NCBI GenBank assembly: GCA_020073215.1
Contig: JAIQFO010000028.1
Location: 1 to 64,000 of the forward strand
DNA from: Terriglobia bacterium
GTDB lineage: Bacteria > Acidobacteriota > Terriglobia > Terriglobales > Acidobacteriaceae
Reading direction: 5' to 3'
DNA length: 64,000 bases
This document shows positions 1 to 7,240 of the stretch, one piece after another. How positions within the stretch are numbered: position 1 is the stretch's first letter; each line of letters opens with the position of its first letter. The notes under the pieces were generated by a model, which saw nothing but the letters and a program-made list of their open reading frames with translations, had not been told where the DNA came from and did not search any database. The translations under genes and the position numbers were made by a program.

Positions 1-409
1 TCCACCGTCCGCGCAGCCTGGCAATCGTCCAGAGATGAATCAGCCGAGTAACCGCCCGGAGACGAACCGTCCTCCGACTGCACCACCTGCTAACCGGCCG
101 AGTCAACCGAACAATCAGCCCGAGCCGGCTCGGCCCCAACCGAACCGCCAGGTTGAGCCACCGGCGCGCAATGACCGGCCGCCCGCAGCCCAGCCGTCTC
201 GCCCAGAGCAAGCTCGTCCGGAGCTCAATCGGAACCCGCCCCCGGCTCCGCGGCCCGCGGTTGCTCCGCCGAGCGAGCGCCCACAGCAGCGCACGCCTCC
301 AGCGGAGACCAGGCCCGCACCTCCGCCTCAGCGCGAGCAACCGAAACCCGAACAGAAAAAGCGAGAAGAGGACAAGAAGAAACAGGAAAAGCCGCCGCCA
401 GGCGCGTAG
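1..409 (+). CDS. C-terminal part of a proline/arginine/asparagine-rich protein (5' end outside window)
   Basis: The reading frame is open from base 2, before the first ATG at 35, to a TAG at 407-409, so this is the tail of a longer gene. The visible part is low complexity: Pro, Asn, Arg and Gln rich, with NRPE/NRPS-like repeats, then a charged end rich in Lys, Glu and Gln and finishing in PPPGA. The same composition ends the YXWGXW-type protein at 20842-22032, so a second member of that envelope family is the likeliest identity, but the diagnostic N-terminal half is not in the window. A strong terminator follows about 30 bases after the stop. Confidence 0.7.
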   Translation, partial: PPSAQPGNRPEMNQPSNRPETNRPPTAPPANRPSQPNNQPEPARPQPNRQVEPPARNDRPPAAQPSRPEQARPELNRNPPPAPRPAVAPPSERPQQRTPPAETRPAPPPQREQPKPEQKKREEDKKKQEKPPPGA

Positions 410-439
410 CGGCGAGCTTGTAAGTGGCCAGAATTCAAC

Positions 440-476
440 GGGCATCCCGAGCTCTTTGGGGATGCCCTTTTCTTTT
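440..476 (+). terminator. Rho-independent terminator of the upstream proline-rich gene
   Basis: GGGCATCCC (440-448) pairs with GGGGATGCCC (458-467) and is followed by TTTTCTTTT. The T-run lies only on the plus-strand side, so it serves the plus-strand gene ending at 409 and not the convergent pheT. Confidence 0.85.
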
Positions 477-524
477 GCTGTAAATGACGAAGGAGGAATT
501 TCCTTCAGATGAACCAGACAGCTC

Positions 525-2567
525 TTATGCTCTCTGGGCGCCGCCCAGCCCCTCCAGCGCCTTGGCAATCTGTCCCGACCACTGCGCCACCTCGTCGTCG
601 CGCAGCGTACGCTCGCTCGACTGAAGCCTGGCCCGCATCAGAATCGAGTACTTGCCCACGCCAACCTTGTCGCTGCGGAAAAGTTCTACGGGCACGAAAC
701 TGCGCAGCTCGGCGATGCCCAATGCGCTGACGCTCTGGTGGATTTTCTCGAATTCCACGCCGTCATCAAAAGCAAAGGAGAAGTCGCGCTCGACGGCAGG
801 GAAGCGCGCGAGCGCTTCATAACGCACCTGCCGCAGATCGTGCTGGTAGAGCCGGTCAAGATAAATCTCGGCGGCAAAAACATCCTGCCGCAGTTTGCGG
901 GCCGCAGCCACATCGGGATGAATCTGGCCAAACTGGGCGACGGTAGCGCCATCCAGCACGGCGCGCGCCGAGCGTCCGGGATGATAGTAATCCGCCGTCT
1001 GCGTGTCGTAATAGAGCGTCCAATGGCTGAACGGAGCCAGCAGGGTTTCGATGTCGCCCTTCAAGTCGTAGAACGAGAACGGACGTGCCCCCGCTCCCGG
1101 AGCCAGTCCGCGCACTACATCGTCCACGCTGCCGGTAGCGCCGATCGAGATGCGCTTCATCTCCAGCGCTTTCGCGCCCGCTGCCTCAAATACATTTCCA
1201 GCTTCGAACAGGCGAACATTGTCGCTGTCCCGATTCAGGTTGTAAGCGAGCATGTTGAGCATGCCCGGAACCATCGACGTGCGCATCACCGAAGCCTCGT
1301 CGCTCAGCGGGTTCGCGAGATCGAGCTCGGCAGCGGTAGAAAAGCGCCGGGCATCGTCTTTCGATATAAACGTGAGCGAGATGGTTTCGTTGTAGCCGAG
1401 CGCCAGCAGACCAGAGCGCAACCGTACATCTTTGTGCGCCTCCGGCAACTCGCGAACCTCCACGCTGTAGGCGGGAAGCGTATTGGCGAACTTGTCGTAG
1501 CCGTGCAACCGCGCCAGCTCCTCGATGATGTCGATCTCGCGTTCGATATCCAGCCGCCAGCTCGGGATGTGGACCAGGTAAGAATCTTCGCTGCCCGGAA
1601 GCATCGTGAACCCAAGACGTGAAAGGATGCGGCTGATTTCCAGCGTGTTGAGGCTTTCGCCGAGAATGCGGTGTACTTCCCGCGGGTCAAGCTCCACCGG
1701 AGCCAGGTCAAGCTTGCGCGCGACTACGTCGATCACGTTGCCGACCAGCGTGCCGCCGCCGGAAGCGGTGATCAGCTCGGCAACCCGGTTAGTCGAAACC
1801 ACGGTCGATTCGAAATCGGCGCCGCGCTCGAATCGGTGCGAAGCGTCGGTGTGAATGCCGTGCCGCTTCGACATACGGCGCACCGTGACCGGGTCCCACC
1901 ACGCCGATTCGATCAGGATGTTCTTCGTGCGCTCGGTGATCATCGTGTCGAAGCCGCCCATCACGCCGGCCAGCCCCACCGGCTTTTTCGCGTCGGCGAC
2001 AACAAGATCCTCGGTCGAGAGCGTGCGCTCCACGCCATCCAGTGTCTTCAATGTTTCGCCGGCCTGGGCCTTGCGAATCACCAGTCGCCGACCTTCAAGC
2101 AGATCAAGATCGAACACATGAGTCGGCTTGCCACTCTCCCACAAAACGTAATTAGTAGCGTCGACCGCGTTGCTGATGGGCCGCTGGTCGAGCAGTTGCA
2201 GGCGACTGGCAATATTCGAGGGCGAGGGCTTGACGGTAGTGCCGCTAATTTCGCGCGCCGTGAAGCGCGGACACAGCTCCGGCTCCTGAATGTCGACGGT
2301 GAGGTCGGACTTGCCCTGCGACGGAGGCAGCGTAGGCTCAATCGGCCGGAGCGGCAAGTCGTAGAGCGCCGAGGCCTCGCGAGCCACGCCGTAATGATTC
2401 ATCGCATCGGGACGGTTGGTAGTGATCTCCATCTCGAAGACGGTGGCGTCGCCTTCGCCTGAAATACCTTCAACCGCAACGCCCGCAAGAGTAAGTTCGT
2501 CCGCAAGGCGAAGATAGTCGACCGGAATATCGACAAAGTCCCGCAGCCAATGAGGAGAAATTTTCAT
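525..2567 (-). CDS. pheT: Phenylalanyl-tRNA synthetase beta subunit, short form lacking the tRNA-binding OB domain
   Basis: Beta subunit of the (alpha-beta)2 enzyme that charges tRNA-Phe; it carries editing and tRNA-anchoring functions. The N-terminus MKISPHWLRDFVD is the usual PheT start. The B3/B4 core, the editing region and the C-terminal ferredoxin-fold anticodon-binding domain (about residues 590-678, ALARFPAVERDFSF) are present. The ITTNRPD motif lies at residues 48-54, whereas in the roughly 795-residue E. coli protein the equivalent lies about 100 residues later. The EMAP/OB-type tRNA-binding insertion is therefore missing, giving 680 residues. It is the last gene of the infC-rpmI-rplT-pheS-pheT order and is separated from pheS by about 200 bases containing a perfect 31-bp hairpin. 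No clear Shine-Dalgarno is seen before the ATG. Confidence 0.96.
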   Translation of the reverse strand: MKISPHWLRDFVDIPVDYLRLADELTLAGVAVEGISGEGDATVFEMEITTNRPDAMNHYGVAREASALYDLPLRPIEPTLPPSQGKSDLTVDIQEPELCPRFTAREISGTTVKPSPSNIASRLQLLDQRPISNAVDATNYVLWESGKPTHVFDLDLLEGRRLVIRKAQAGETLKTLDGVERTLSTEDLVVADAKKPVGLAGVMGGFDTMITERTKNILIESAWWDPVTVRRMSKRHGIHTDASHRFERGADFESTVVSTNRVAELITASGGGTLVGNVIDVVARKLDLAPVELDPREVHRILGESLNTLEISRILSRLGFTMLPGSEDSYLVHIPSWRLDIEREIDIIEELARLHGYDKFANTLPAYSVEVRELPEAHKDVRLRSGLLALGYNETISLTFISKDDARRFSTAAELDLANPLSDEASVMRTSMVPGMLNMLAYNLNRDSDNVRLFEAGNVFEAAGAKALEMKRISIGATGSVDDVVRGLAPGAGARPFSFYDLKGDIETLLAPFSHWTLYYDTQTADYYHPGRSARAVLDGATVAQFGQIHPDVAAARKLRQDVFAAEIYLDRLYQHDLRQVRYEALARFPAVERDFSFAFDDGVEFEKIHQSVSALGIAELRSFVPVELFRSDKVGVGKYSILMRARLQSSERTLRDDEVAQWSGQIAKALEGLGGAQRA

Positions 2568-2627
2568 GAAAGCAGCTTTTAGCTTTTGGCTTTTAGCTCT
2601 CGGCCTTCAGCCCTTTACTCTTACTGC

Positions 2628-2709
2628 TTGTCATCCTGAGCGAAGCGAAGGACCTGCTGTCTCGTGCGCCGAAAAGAAAGCAGGTCCTTCGCTTCGCTCA
2701 GGATGACAA
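2628..2709. repeat. Dispersed palindromic repeat, family A, copy 1 (pheS-pheT gap)
   Basis: Perfect 31-nt inverted arms at 2628-2658 and 2679-2709, starting TTGTCATCCTGAGCGAAG, with a 20-nt loop. In the pheS-pheT transcript this makes a very stable hairpin. An identical pair of arms occurs at 3910-3991 and a half copy at 37461-37487. Confidence 0.93.
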
Positions 2710-2769
2710 CAAGTAAGATGAGCGTCCTAACACAGCACTGTGTTGCGAATCGCGAACGACCAACGACTG

Positions 2770-3885
2770 CTACCCAAACTGCTCCAGAAACCGCACATCG
2801 CCCTGGAAGAACAGCTGAATATCATCCACGCCATACTTCAGAATGGCAATCCGCTCCACGCCCATGCCGAAGGCAAATCCCGAAATCTTCGTCGCGTCGT
2901 AATCGACGAAGCCGTACACATTCGGATCGACCATGCCGCAGCCCAGCAGTTCAATCCATCCGCTGGCCTTGCAGTTGCGGCAGGGCCCGCCGTCCCGCGT
3001 CCCCTTGCCGTCGCAGAAGATGCAACTGATCTGCACGTCGGCGCTCGGCTCGGTAAACGGGAAGAACGACGGATAGAAGCGCGTCTTCACGCTCGATCCA
3101 AACAGCGCTTTCATGGCGTGGTCGAGCGTCCCCTTTAGATCGCAGAAAGTAATGTTGGTATCGACCGCCAGGCCTTCGATCTGATGAAAGATGGGCGAGT
3201 GCGTAGCGTCGGCCGCATCGTTGCGGTGAACTTTTCCCGGACACACCACCCGCACCGGCGGCTTCATCTTCTGCATGGTCCGAATCTGCACCGGCGAAGT
3301 ATGCGTGCGCAAAAGCAAGCGGTCGCGCAGTTCTTTCGACTCCTGCCCGGCAATAAACAGCGTGTCTTGCGTGTCGCGAGCGGGATGATTCGGCGGAAAG
3401 TTCAACGCTTCGAAGTTGTAGTAATCGGTTTCAATCTCCGGCCCTTCTTCAACCGAGTAACCCAGATTGCGGAATACGCCGATGATCTCGTTCATCGTCT
3501 TGATAACAGGATGCTCCGCACCAATCGGGCGGCGAATGCCGGGGAGGGTGACGTCCAGACGCTCGGCGGCGAGTTTGCCCGAAGACGCTCCACTCTGAAT
3601 GCGGGCAAGCGTCGCGTCCACCGTCTGCTCGACTTTGGTCTTGAGTTCGTTGACGCGCTGCCCGACATCGCGCTTCGCATCTCTCGGCGCCGCCTTCAAC
3701 CACAGGTCATTGAGCTGAGTAAGGATGCCGTTCTTGCGCGCCATCCAGCGATCACGAAACGCCTTCCAGTCATTCTCGGAACCGGCCGCTGCCGATTCTT
3801 GCTCCAGCGCAGACAAGAGCCCGCGCACGGCGCTGTCGAGCGCCGAGGCCGAGAAGTCAGATAATTTTGGGACGGTGTATGGCAT
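2770..3885 (-). CDS. pheS: Phenylalanyl-tRNA synthetase alpha subunit
   Basis: Catalytic alpha subunit of PheRS (371 residues, typical length). It has an N-terminal coiled-coil tRNA-binding arm and a class II core with HPARDTQDTLFI, LLRTHTSPVQIRTM, FHQIEGLAVD and FYPSFFPFTEPSADVQISC. The C-terminal motif 3, GFAFGMGVERIA, supplies the ATP-binding arginine. A CxxC...CxxC element (CIFC and CRNC) sits in the loop before GCGMVDPNVY; cysteine-bearing versions of this loop are known in many non-proteobacterial PheS proteins. It lies upstream of pheT on the same strand and is flanked on both sides by identical family A hairpins. Confidence 0.97.
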   Translation of the reverse strand: MPYTVPKLSDFSASALDSAVRGLLSALEQESAAAGSENDWKAFRDRWMARKNGILTQLNDLWLKAAPRDAKRDVGQRVNELKTKVEQTVDATLARIQSGASSGKLAAERLDVTLPGIRRPIGAEHPVIKTMNEIIGVFRNLGYSVEEGPEIETDYYNFEALNFPPNHPARDTQDTLFIAGQESKELRDRLLLRTHTSPVQIRTMQKMKPPVRVVCPGKVHRNDAADATHSPIFHQIEGLAVDTNITFCDLKGTLDHAMKALFGSSVKTRFYPSFFPFTEPSADVQISCIFCDGKGTRDGGPCRNCKASGWIELLGCGMVDPNVYGFVDYDATKISGFAFGMGVERIAILKYGVDDIQLFFQGDVRFLEQFG

Positions 3886-3909
3886 CGTTCGAGCAATGCA
3901 CTCTAATGG

Positions 3910-3991
3910 TTGTCATCCTGAGCGAAGCGAAGGACCTGCTTTCTTGTAGTCGCCGGGGACAGCAGGTCCTTCGCTTCGCTCAGGATGACAA
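3910..3991. repeat. Dispersed palindromic repeat, family A, copy 2 (upstream of pheS)
   Basis: Arms 3910-3940 and 3961-3991 are 31-nt perfect inverted repeats with the same sequence as copy 1 but a different 20-nt loop. Same arms with unrelated loops is the signature of a palindromic mobile or selected repeat, not of a gene duplication. Confidence 0.93.
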
Positions 3992-3997
3992 ATGCTT

Positions 3998-4032
3998 TTA
4001 GAACTGAGAGCTGATAGCTGACGGCTGTTCTA
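3998..4032. repeat. Short AGCTGATAGCTGA-type repeat, family F, at the rplT 3' end
   Basis: The sequence GAACTGAGAGCTGATAGC and following bases runs into the reverse-complemented TAG stop of rplT. Similar quasi-repetitive TTTTAGC/TTAGCACTTAGC strings occur at 2568-2612 and 4751-4838. Confidence 0.5.
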
Positions 4033-4392
4033 CGCCGCCGCGTTCGCCTTCTTCGCTTGCTCCGCCAGACTGCCAAATCCCGCCGGATCGTTTACCGCCA
4101 AATCCGCCAGGATCTTGCGGTCCAGTTCCACGCCGGCCTTCTTCAGTCCGCTGATGAACTGGTTGTAATTCAGTCCGTTCAGACGGGCGGCGGCGCCGAT
4201 GCGCACGATCCAGATCGACCGGTACTGGCGCTTCTTCTGCTTGCGGCCGGAGTAGGCAAACTTCAGCCCACGCTCGACAGCCTCTTTCGCCGAGCGGTAA
4301 AGTTTGGATTTAGTTAAGAAATATCCACTAGCGCGTTCAAGAATCTTCTTGCGCTTGGCGCGGCGTTTGGTTCCGCGTTTTACACGAGGCAT
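4030..4392 (-). CDS. rplT: 50S ribosomal protein L20
   Basis: A 120-residue basic protein with the L20 signature: N-terminal [22 protein letters not shown], and the core [20 protein letters not shown]. It binds 23S rRNA early in 50S assembly and, in several bacteria, represses its own operon. A good AAGGAG ribosome-binding site precedes the ATG. It lies between rpmI and pheS in the classic order. Confidence 0.97.
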   Translation of the reverse strand: MPRVKRGTKRRAKRKKILERASGYFLTKSKLYRSAKEAVERGLKFAYSGRKQKKRQYRSIWIVRIGAAARLNGLNYNQFISGLKKAGVELDRKILADLAVNDPAGFGSLAEQAKKANAAA

Positions 4393-4549
4393 TGCTGTTC
4401 TCCTTTTTCATTTCGACTGGCGGCTGGAGGTAAGGAGGCTTCTACCCACAGGGATTTCCGAAGCCCAGCCTCTTCACGCGCCGCTGCAGGGCATGCGCTC
4501 CGCAGACTTGGTTAAGGACGGGCGAGAGCGCCCGTCGCTCCATTCCCGT

Positions 4550-4744
4550 TTAGTACGGGATCATGCGCCTGACTTTCTTGAAATCCGCGTCACTTACCAG
4601 CACGGAATTCCCCAGCTTCTTCTTGCGCTTCTTGGCCTTCGAGGTCAGGATATGGCGGAGAAATGCTTTGTGCCGCTTTATCTTTCCCGTCCCCGTTTTC
4701 TTGAAGCGCTTGGCAGCGCCTTTGTGTGTTTTTAGTTTAGGCAT
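4550..4744 (-). CDS. rpmI: 50S ribosomal protein L35
   Basis: A 64-residue, highly basic protein starting [20 protein letters not shown], the L35 signature, with [19 protein letters not shown]. It is a structural protein of the large subunit. It is co-oriented between infC and rplT. The stretch between rpmI and rplT (4393-4549) contains no gene and may hold leader structure, but I could not identify a defined L20-binding leader. Confidence 0.96.
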   Translation of the reverse strand: MPKLKTHKGAAKRFKKTGTGKIKRHKAFLRHILTSKAKKRKKKLGNSVLVSDADFKKVRRMIPY

Positions 4745-4750
4745 AGAACC

Positions 4751-4838
4751 TCAGCTGTTAGCACTTAGCATTTAGCCAAAGCTCTACCACCCGCCCGTTT
4801 GGGCTCAGTGCTAATTGCTACGTGCTAAATGCTGAATT
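4751..4838. repeat. Inverted TTAGCACTTAGCATTTAGC-type repeat, family F, between infC and rpmI
   Basis: The left arm (GCTGTTAGCACTTAGCATTT, about 4752-4771) is complementary to the right arm around 4808-4835 (GTGCTAATTGCTACGTGC and following). It fills nearly the whole infC-rpmI gap and abuts the infC stop codon. Confidence 0.7.
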
Positions 4839-5437
4839 TACGCTGTCTGCGCTCCGCCTGGCGACGCGGGAGGAGCGGGAGGTGCGGGTTTCGGACGAGC
4901 GGGCTTTTCTTTCGCTCCGCCTTCCTTCTTACTCGGCGCCAGAATCAAGTGCAGTGTGTTGCCTTCCTGCCGCGGACGGAACTCCACCAAACCTTTCTGG
5001 TCGACGTCCTTAATCAGACGTTCCAGAATCTGCCGGCCGAGGCTTTGCCGCGTCATTTCGCGTCCCCGGAAGAAGATGGTCGCTTTCACTTTGTCTCCTT
5101 CATCGAGGAACCGCAGCACGTGATTCTTCTTGGTTTCGTAGTCGTGATCGTCCACGTTAATACGAAACTTCACTTCCTTGACCGTAATCGTCTTCTGCTT
5201 CTTCTTGGCTTCGCGCTCGCGCTTTTCGTTCTGGTACAGAAATTTCCCGTAGTCCATGATGCGGCACACCGGAGGTTGCGCGGTCGGAGAAATTTCCACC
5301 AGGTCGAGATTTCTTTCGCGGGCCAGCTTGAGCGCCTCGAACGGAGGCATCACGCCAATCTGTTCCCCTTCGTCCCCGATCACGCGAATCTCGCGCGCCC
5401 GGATGCGCTCATTCATGCGGATAAAACGCTTGTCGAT
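4838..5437 (-). CDS. infC: Translation initiation factor IF-3 with a probable AUC start codon
   Basis: IF-3 binds the 30S subunit, prevents premature 50S joining and proofreads the initiator tRNA and start codon. The N-domain (NERIRAREIRVIGDEGEQ, PVCRIMDYGKFLY) and C-domain are complete, followed by a Pro/Ala/Lys-rich tail. The first ATG (5416-5414) has no ribosome-binding site. Twenty-one bases upstream in frame an ATC (5437-5435) is preceded at five bases by GGAGG, and the extra residues DKRFIR fit the family N-terminus. A non-canonical AUU/AUC start is the known device for infC self-regulation, so I place the start at ATC. The ATG start would give 4838-5416. It is the first gene of the operon. 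Confidence 0.93.
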   Translation of the reverse strand: MDKRFIRMNERIRAREIRVIGDEGEQIGVMPPFEALKLARERNLDLVEISPTAQPPVCRIMDYGKFLYQNEKREREAKKKQKTITVKEVKFRINVDDHDYETKKNHVLRFLDEGDKVKATIFFRGREMTRQSLGRQILERLIKDVDQKGLVEFRPRQEGNTLHLILAPSKKEGGAKEKPARPKPAPPAPPASPGGAQTA

Positions 5438-5442
5438 ACCGT

Positions 5443-5447
5443 CCTCC
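5443..5447 (-). promoter_or_regulatory. Ribosome-binding site deciding the infC start
   Basis: On the minus strand GGAGG lies five bases before ATC at 5437-5435 and 26 bases before the first ATG, far too distant to serve the ATG. Confidence 0.8.
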
Positions 5448-5479
5448 GTCTGCTGATCTGACAGGAAAGATGCTTCAAA

Positions 5480-5485
5480 AGTATA
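5480..5485 (-). promoter_or_regulatory. Probable -10 element of the infC operon promoter
   Basis: The minus strand reads TATACT here, a near-consensus sigma-70 -10 hexamer, about 45 bases upstream of the proposed ATC start. The corresponding -35 region (around 5503-5508) is weak. Confidence 0.45.
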
Positions 5486-5582
5486 GCATGCGAGGGGTGA
5501 GAGGCTGAGCGTGCGCCCTGTCTGGTTTCACCGGACTCACGAAAATGCGTCCTTCCCCAAGAAACGAGAGCAGGCCGGCAAG

Positions 5583-5999
5583 CTATTGTTTCCTCTGCTG
5601 CATCCGCATGGCATGTCGCTGCATCGCCACTTCAATGGTCGACTGTAGCTCGCGTCTGTGGAAAGGCTTCAGAACGTAGGCGTCGTAATCAGTCTGCCTG
5701 GCCCGGTCCACGGTCAACCGGTCGGAATAGGCGGTCACATAGACGATTGGGATATCCACTTGCTGGCGGATCTCCTGGGCGGCCTGCACGCCGTCTTTTT
5801 CGCCCTTCAAGCGGATGTCCATCAAAACCAGGTCCGGGCGGTCGCGAGTGGCGATGGCAATTCCTTCGTCGGCCGTGTCCACCGCGGCAATCACGGAATA
5901 ACCAAACTGTGACAGCCGCTCTCGGAGTTCTTCGGCAATCAGAGTCTCGTCCTCAACGATCAGAACACGAGGCTCAGGAGAAATAAGGTCAGCGTGCAT
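5583..5999 (-). CDS. Single-domain response regulator (CheY-like)
   Basis: A 138-residue receiver with no output domain. The acidic pair (VEDE), phosphoacceptor D61 (VLMDIRLKG), the switch residue region (VTAYSD) and the conserved Lys (YVLKPF) are all present, so it should be phosphorylated. The ATG overlaps the last 11 bases of the upstream ethylene-receptor-like kinase gene, implying translational coupling and making that kinase the likely phosphodonor. The D-I-R-L-K-G pattern is typical of regulators paired with HisKA_2/HWE-type kinases. Confidence 0.9.
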   Translation of the reverse strand: MHADLISPEPRVLIVEDETLIAEELRERLSQFGYSVIAAVDTADEGIAIATRDRPDLVLMDIRLKGEKDGVQAAQEIRQQVDIPIVYVTAYSDRLTVDRARQTDYDAYVLKPFHRRELQSTIEVAMQRHAMRMQQRKQ

Positions 6000-7143
6000 G
6001 GTGATCCACCGTGAAATGCAAACAGGCTGAGGTTCCCGGTTCGATTCTGACCAGGTCGAACGAACCGCGAATCTGCTGGGTCAAGGACCCCACTAGCCTC
6101 AATCCCAGCGACTTGCTCGTATTGACGTCCAGATCGGCAGGAATGCCTACTCCGTTGTCCTCCACGGAAAGGCTGCACCTGCCCTCCGGCCCGCTGCGCA
6201 GGCTCAGCTTGATCTCGCCGCTTGCGCCATTCCTGAAGCCGTGCTTAAATGCGTTCGAAATCAACTCGTTCAATATCAGGCCGCACGGCACGGCCATATC
6301 AACGCTCATTTTCACCGGCTCCAGTTCGCATTTCAACTGCACCGGACCCTCAGGCCTCTCATGCGACGACATGATGTCTTTGGCAAGGGTTTGCGCATAC
6401 TCGGCAAAGTCGACGCGCGCCAGATTCTCGGTGCCGTACAAGCTCTGATGTACGAGGGCCATCGAATGTACGCGATTTTCCATGTCGCGAAAAACCTCGA
6501 CGGTTTCCGTGTCCTTGGTATGTATCGACTGAAGGTAGAAGAGGCTGCAGATTACCGCCAGATTATTCTTCACTCGATGATGAACTTCCCGCAGCAGGGC
6601 CTCTTTTCGTTCTTCGCTGGCGCGCAGCTTGGCCGTTACTTGTTGGGATATTTTCTCCTGCTGCACGAGCGTGAGAACGCGCGGAACGGTGAAGGGAAGC
6701 ACGATCGCCGTGGTAATGGAAGCTACGGCCGTGAAGATCTTTACCGCCGCCGAGAAGACATATACCGGTATCCAGATCGTGACCACTTCCATGAGGTGAG
6801 TGCCGCCGCAGGCAATGATGAAAAGCCCAAACGCCAGGAACATCCAGTGAAAGGGAATATCGCGCCGCGCCTTGTAATCCAGGTACGCCAGCGTGACCGA
6901 GATGGCAAAATATGCGATCCCGATGAGAGAATCGGCGGCCACATGGGTCCAGATCAATCCTGCATTTCTCAAATAGCAAAACTGATGCGGCAGGAAATTG
7001 GTCGCGAGCAAACGCGCTGACAGCACGGGCCAGACCATGAAAGGGCTAATCGCCAGCACTGACACGACTGCAATGGCATAAAGCACGCGCTGGTTGGAGC
7101 GGTAAGGTCCGGACAAGCCGGGACTTATGGGGAGCGTTGACAT
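5989..7143 (-). CDS. Ethylene-receptor-like transmembrane histidine kinase (HisKA_2 type)
   Basis: The membrane region resembles the ethylene-binding domain of plant ETR1 and cyanobacterial homologues. After a first helix (about 20-42) come three helices with D71, Y78, C112 and H116 in the same spacing as ETR1 D25, Y32, C65 and H69; the last two are the copper ligands. Motifs seen are DSLIGIAYFAI and FGLFIIACGGTHLMEV. A short linker leads straight to a HisKA_2 domain (LLREVHHRVKNNLAV) and an HATPase (LILNELISNAFKHG, SLGLRLVGSL), with no GAF domain. The start at 7143 is chosen because GGAGG lies five bases upstream; a longer frame to 7215 would be encoded by a dispersed repeat. It overlaps the response regulator gene downstream. 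Confidence 0.88.
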   Translation of the reverse strand: MSTLPISPGLSGPYRSNQRVLYAIAVVSVLAISPFMVWPVLSARLLATNFLPHQFCYLRNAGLIWTHVAADSLIGIAYFAISVTLAYLDYKARRDIPFHWMFLAFGLFIIACGGTHLMEVVTIWIPVYVFSAAVKIFTAVASITTAIVLPFTVPRVLTLVQQEKISQQVTAKLRASEERKEALLREVHHRVKNNLAVICSLFYLQSIHTKDTETVEVFRDMENRVHSMALVHQSLYGTENLARVDFAEYAQTLAKDIMSSHERPEGPVQLKCELEPVKMSVDMAVPCGLILNELISNAFKHGFRNGASGEIKLSLRSGPEGRCSLSVEDNGVGIPADLDVNTSKSLGLRLVGSLTQQIRGSFDLVRIEPGTSACLHFTVDHHAR

Positions 7144-7176
7144 CAGTCCTCCATTCCAAGAAAGAATGCAGGGCCC

Positions 7177-7230
7177 GTAGAGACGCGTCTTGCCGCGTCT
7201 CCGCAGACGGGGCAACCCCCGTCTCTATAC
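7177..7230. repeat. Dispersed palindromic repeat, family B, copy 1
   Basis: GTAGAGACGCGTCTTGCC begins one arm and the sequence ends in CCCCCGTCTCTATAC, complementary to the start. Related copies lie at 16229-16270 and 31341-31424. It separates the glycosyltransferase gene from the kinase gene. Confidence 0.8.
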
Positions 7231-7240
7231 TAGGAAGAAC

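Noticed and set aside
738..1622. 294-residue plus-strand frame
   Set aside because: Antisense to pheT; composition is that of a shadow frame with no motif or ribosome-binding site.
2568..5437. CRISPR-like array from the repeated palindromes
   Set aside because: Only two full copies, far apart with a gene between and no spacers or cas genes; they are dispersed palindromic repeats.
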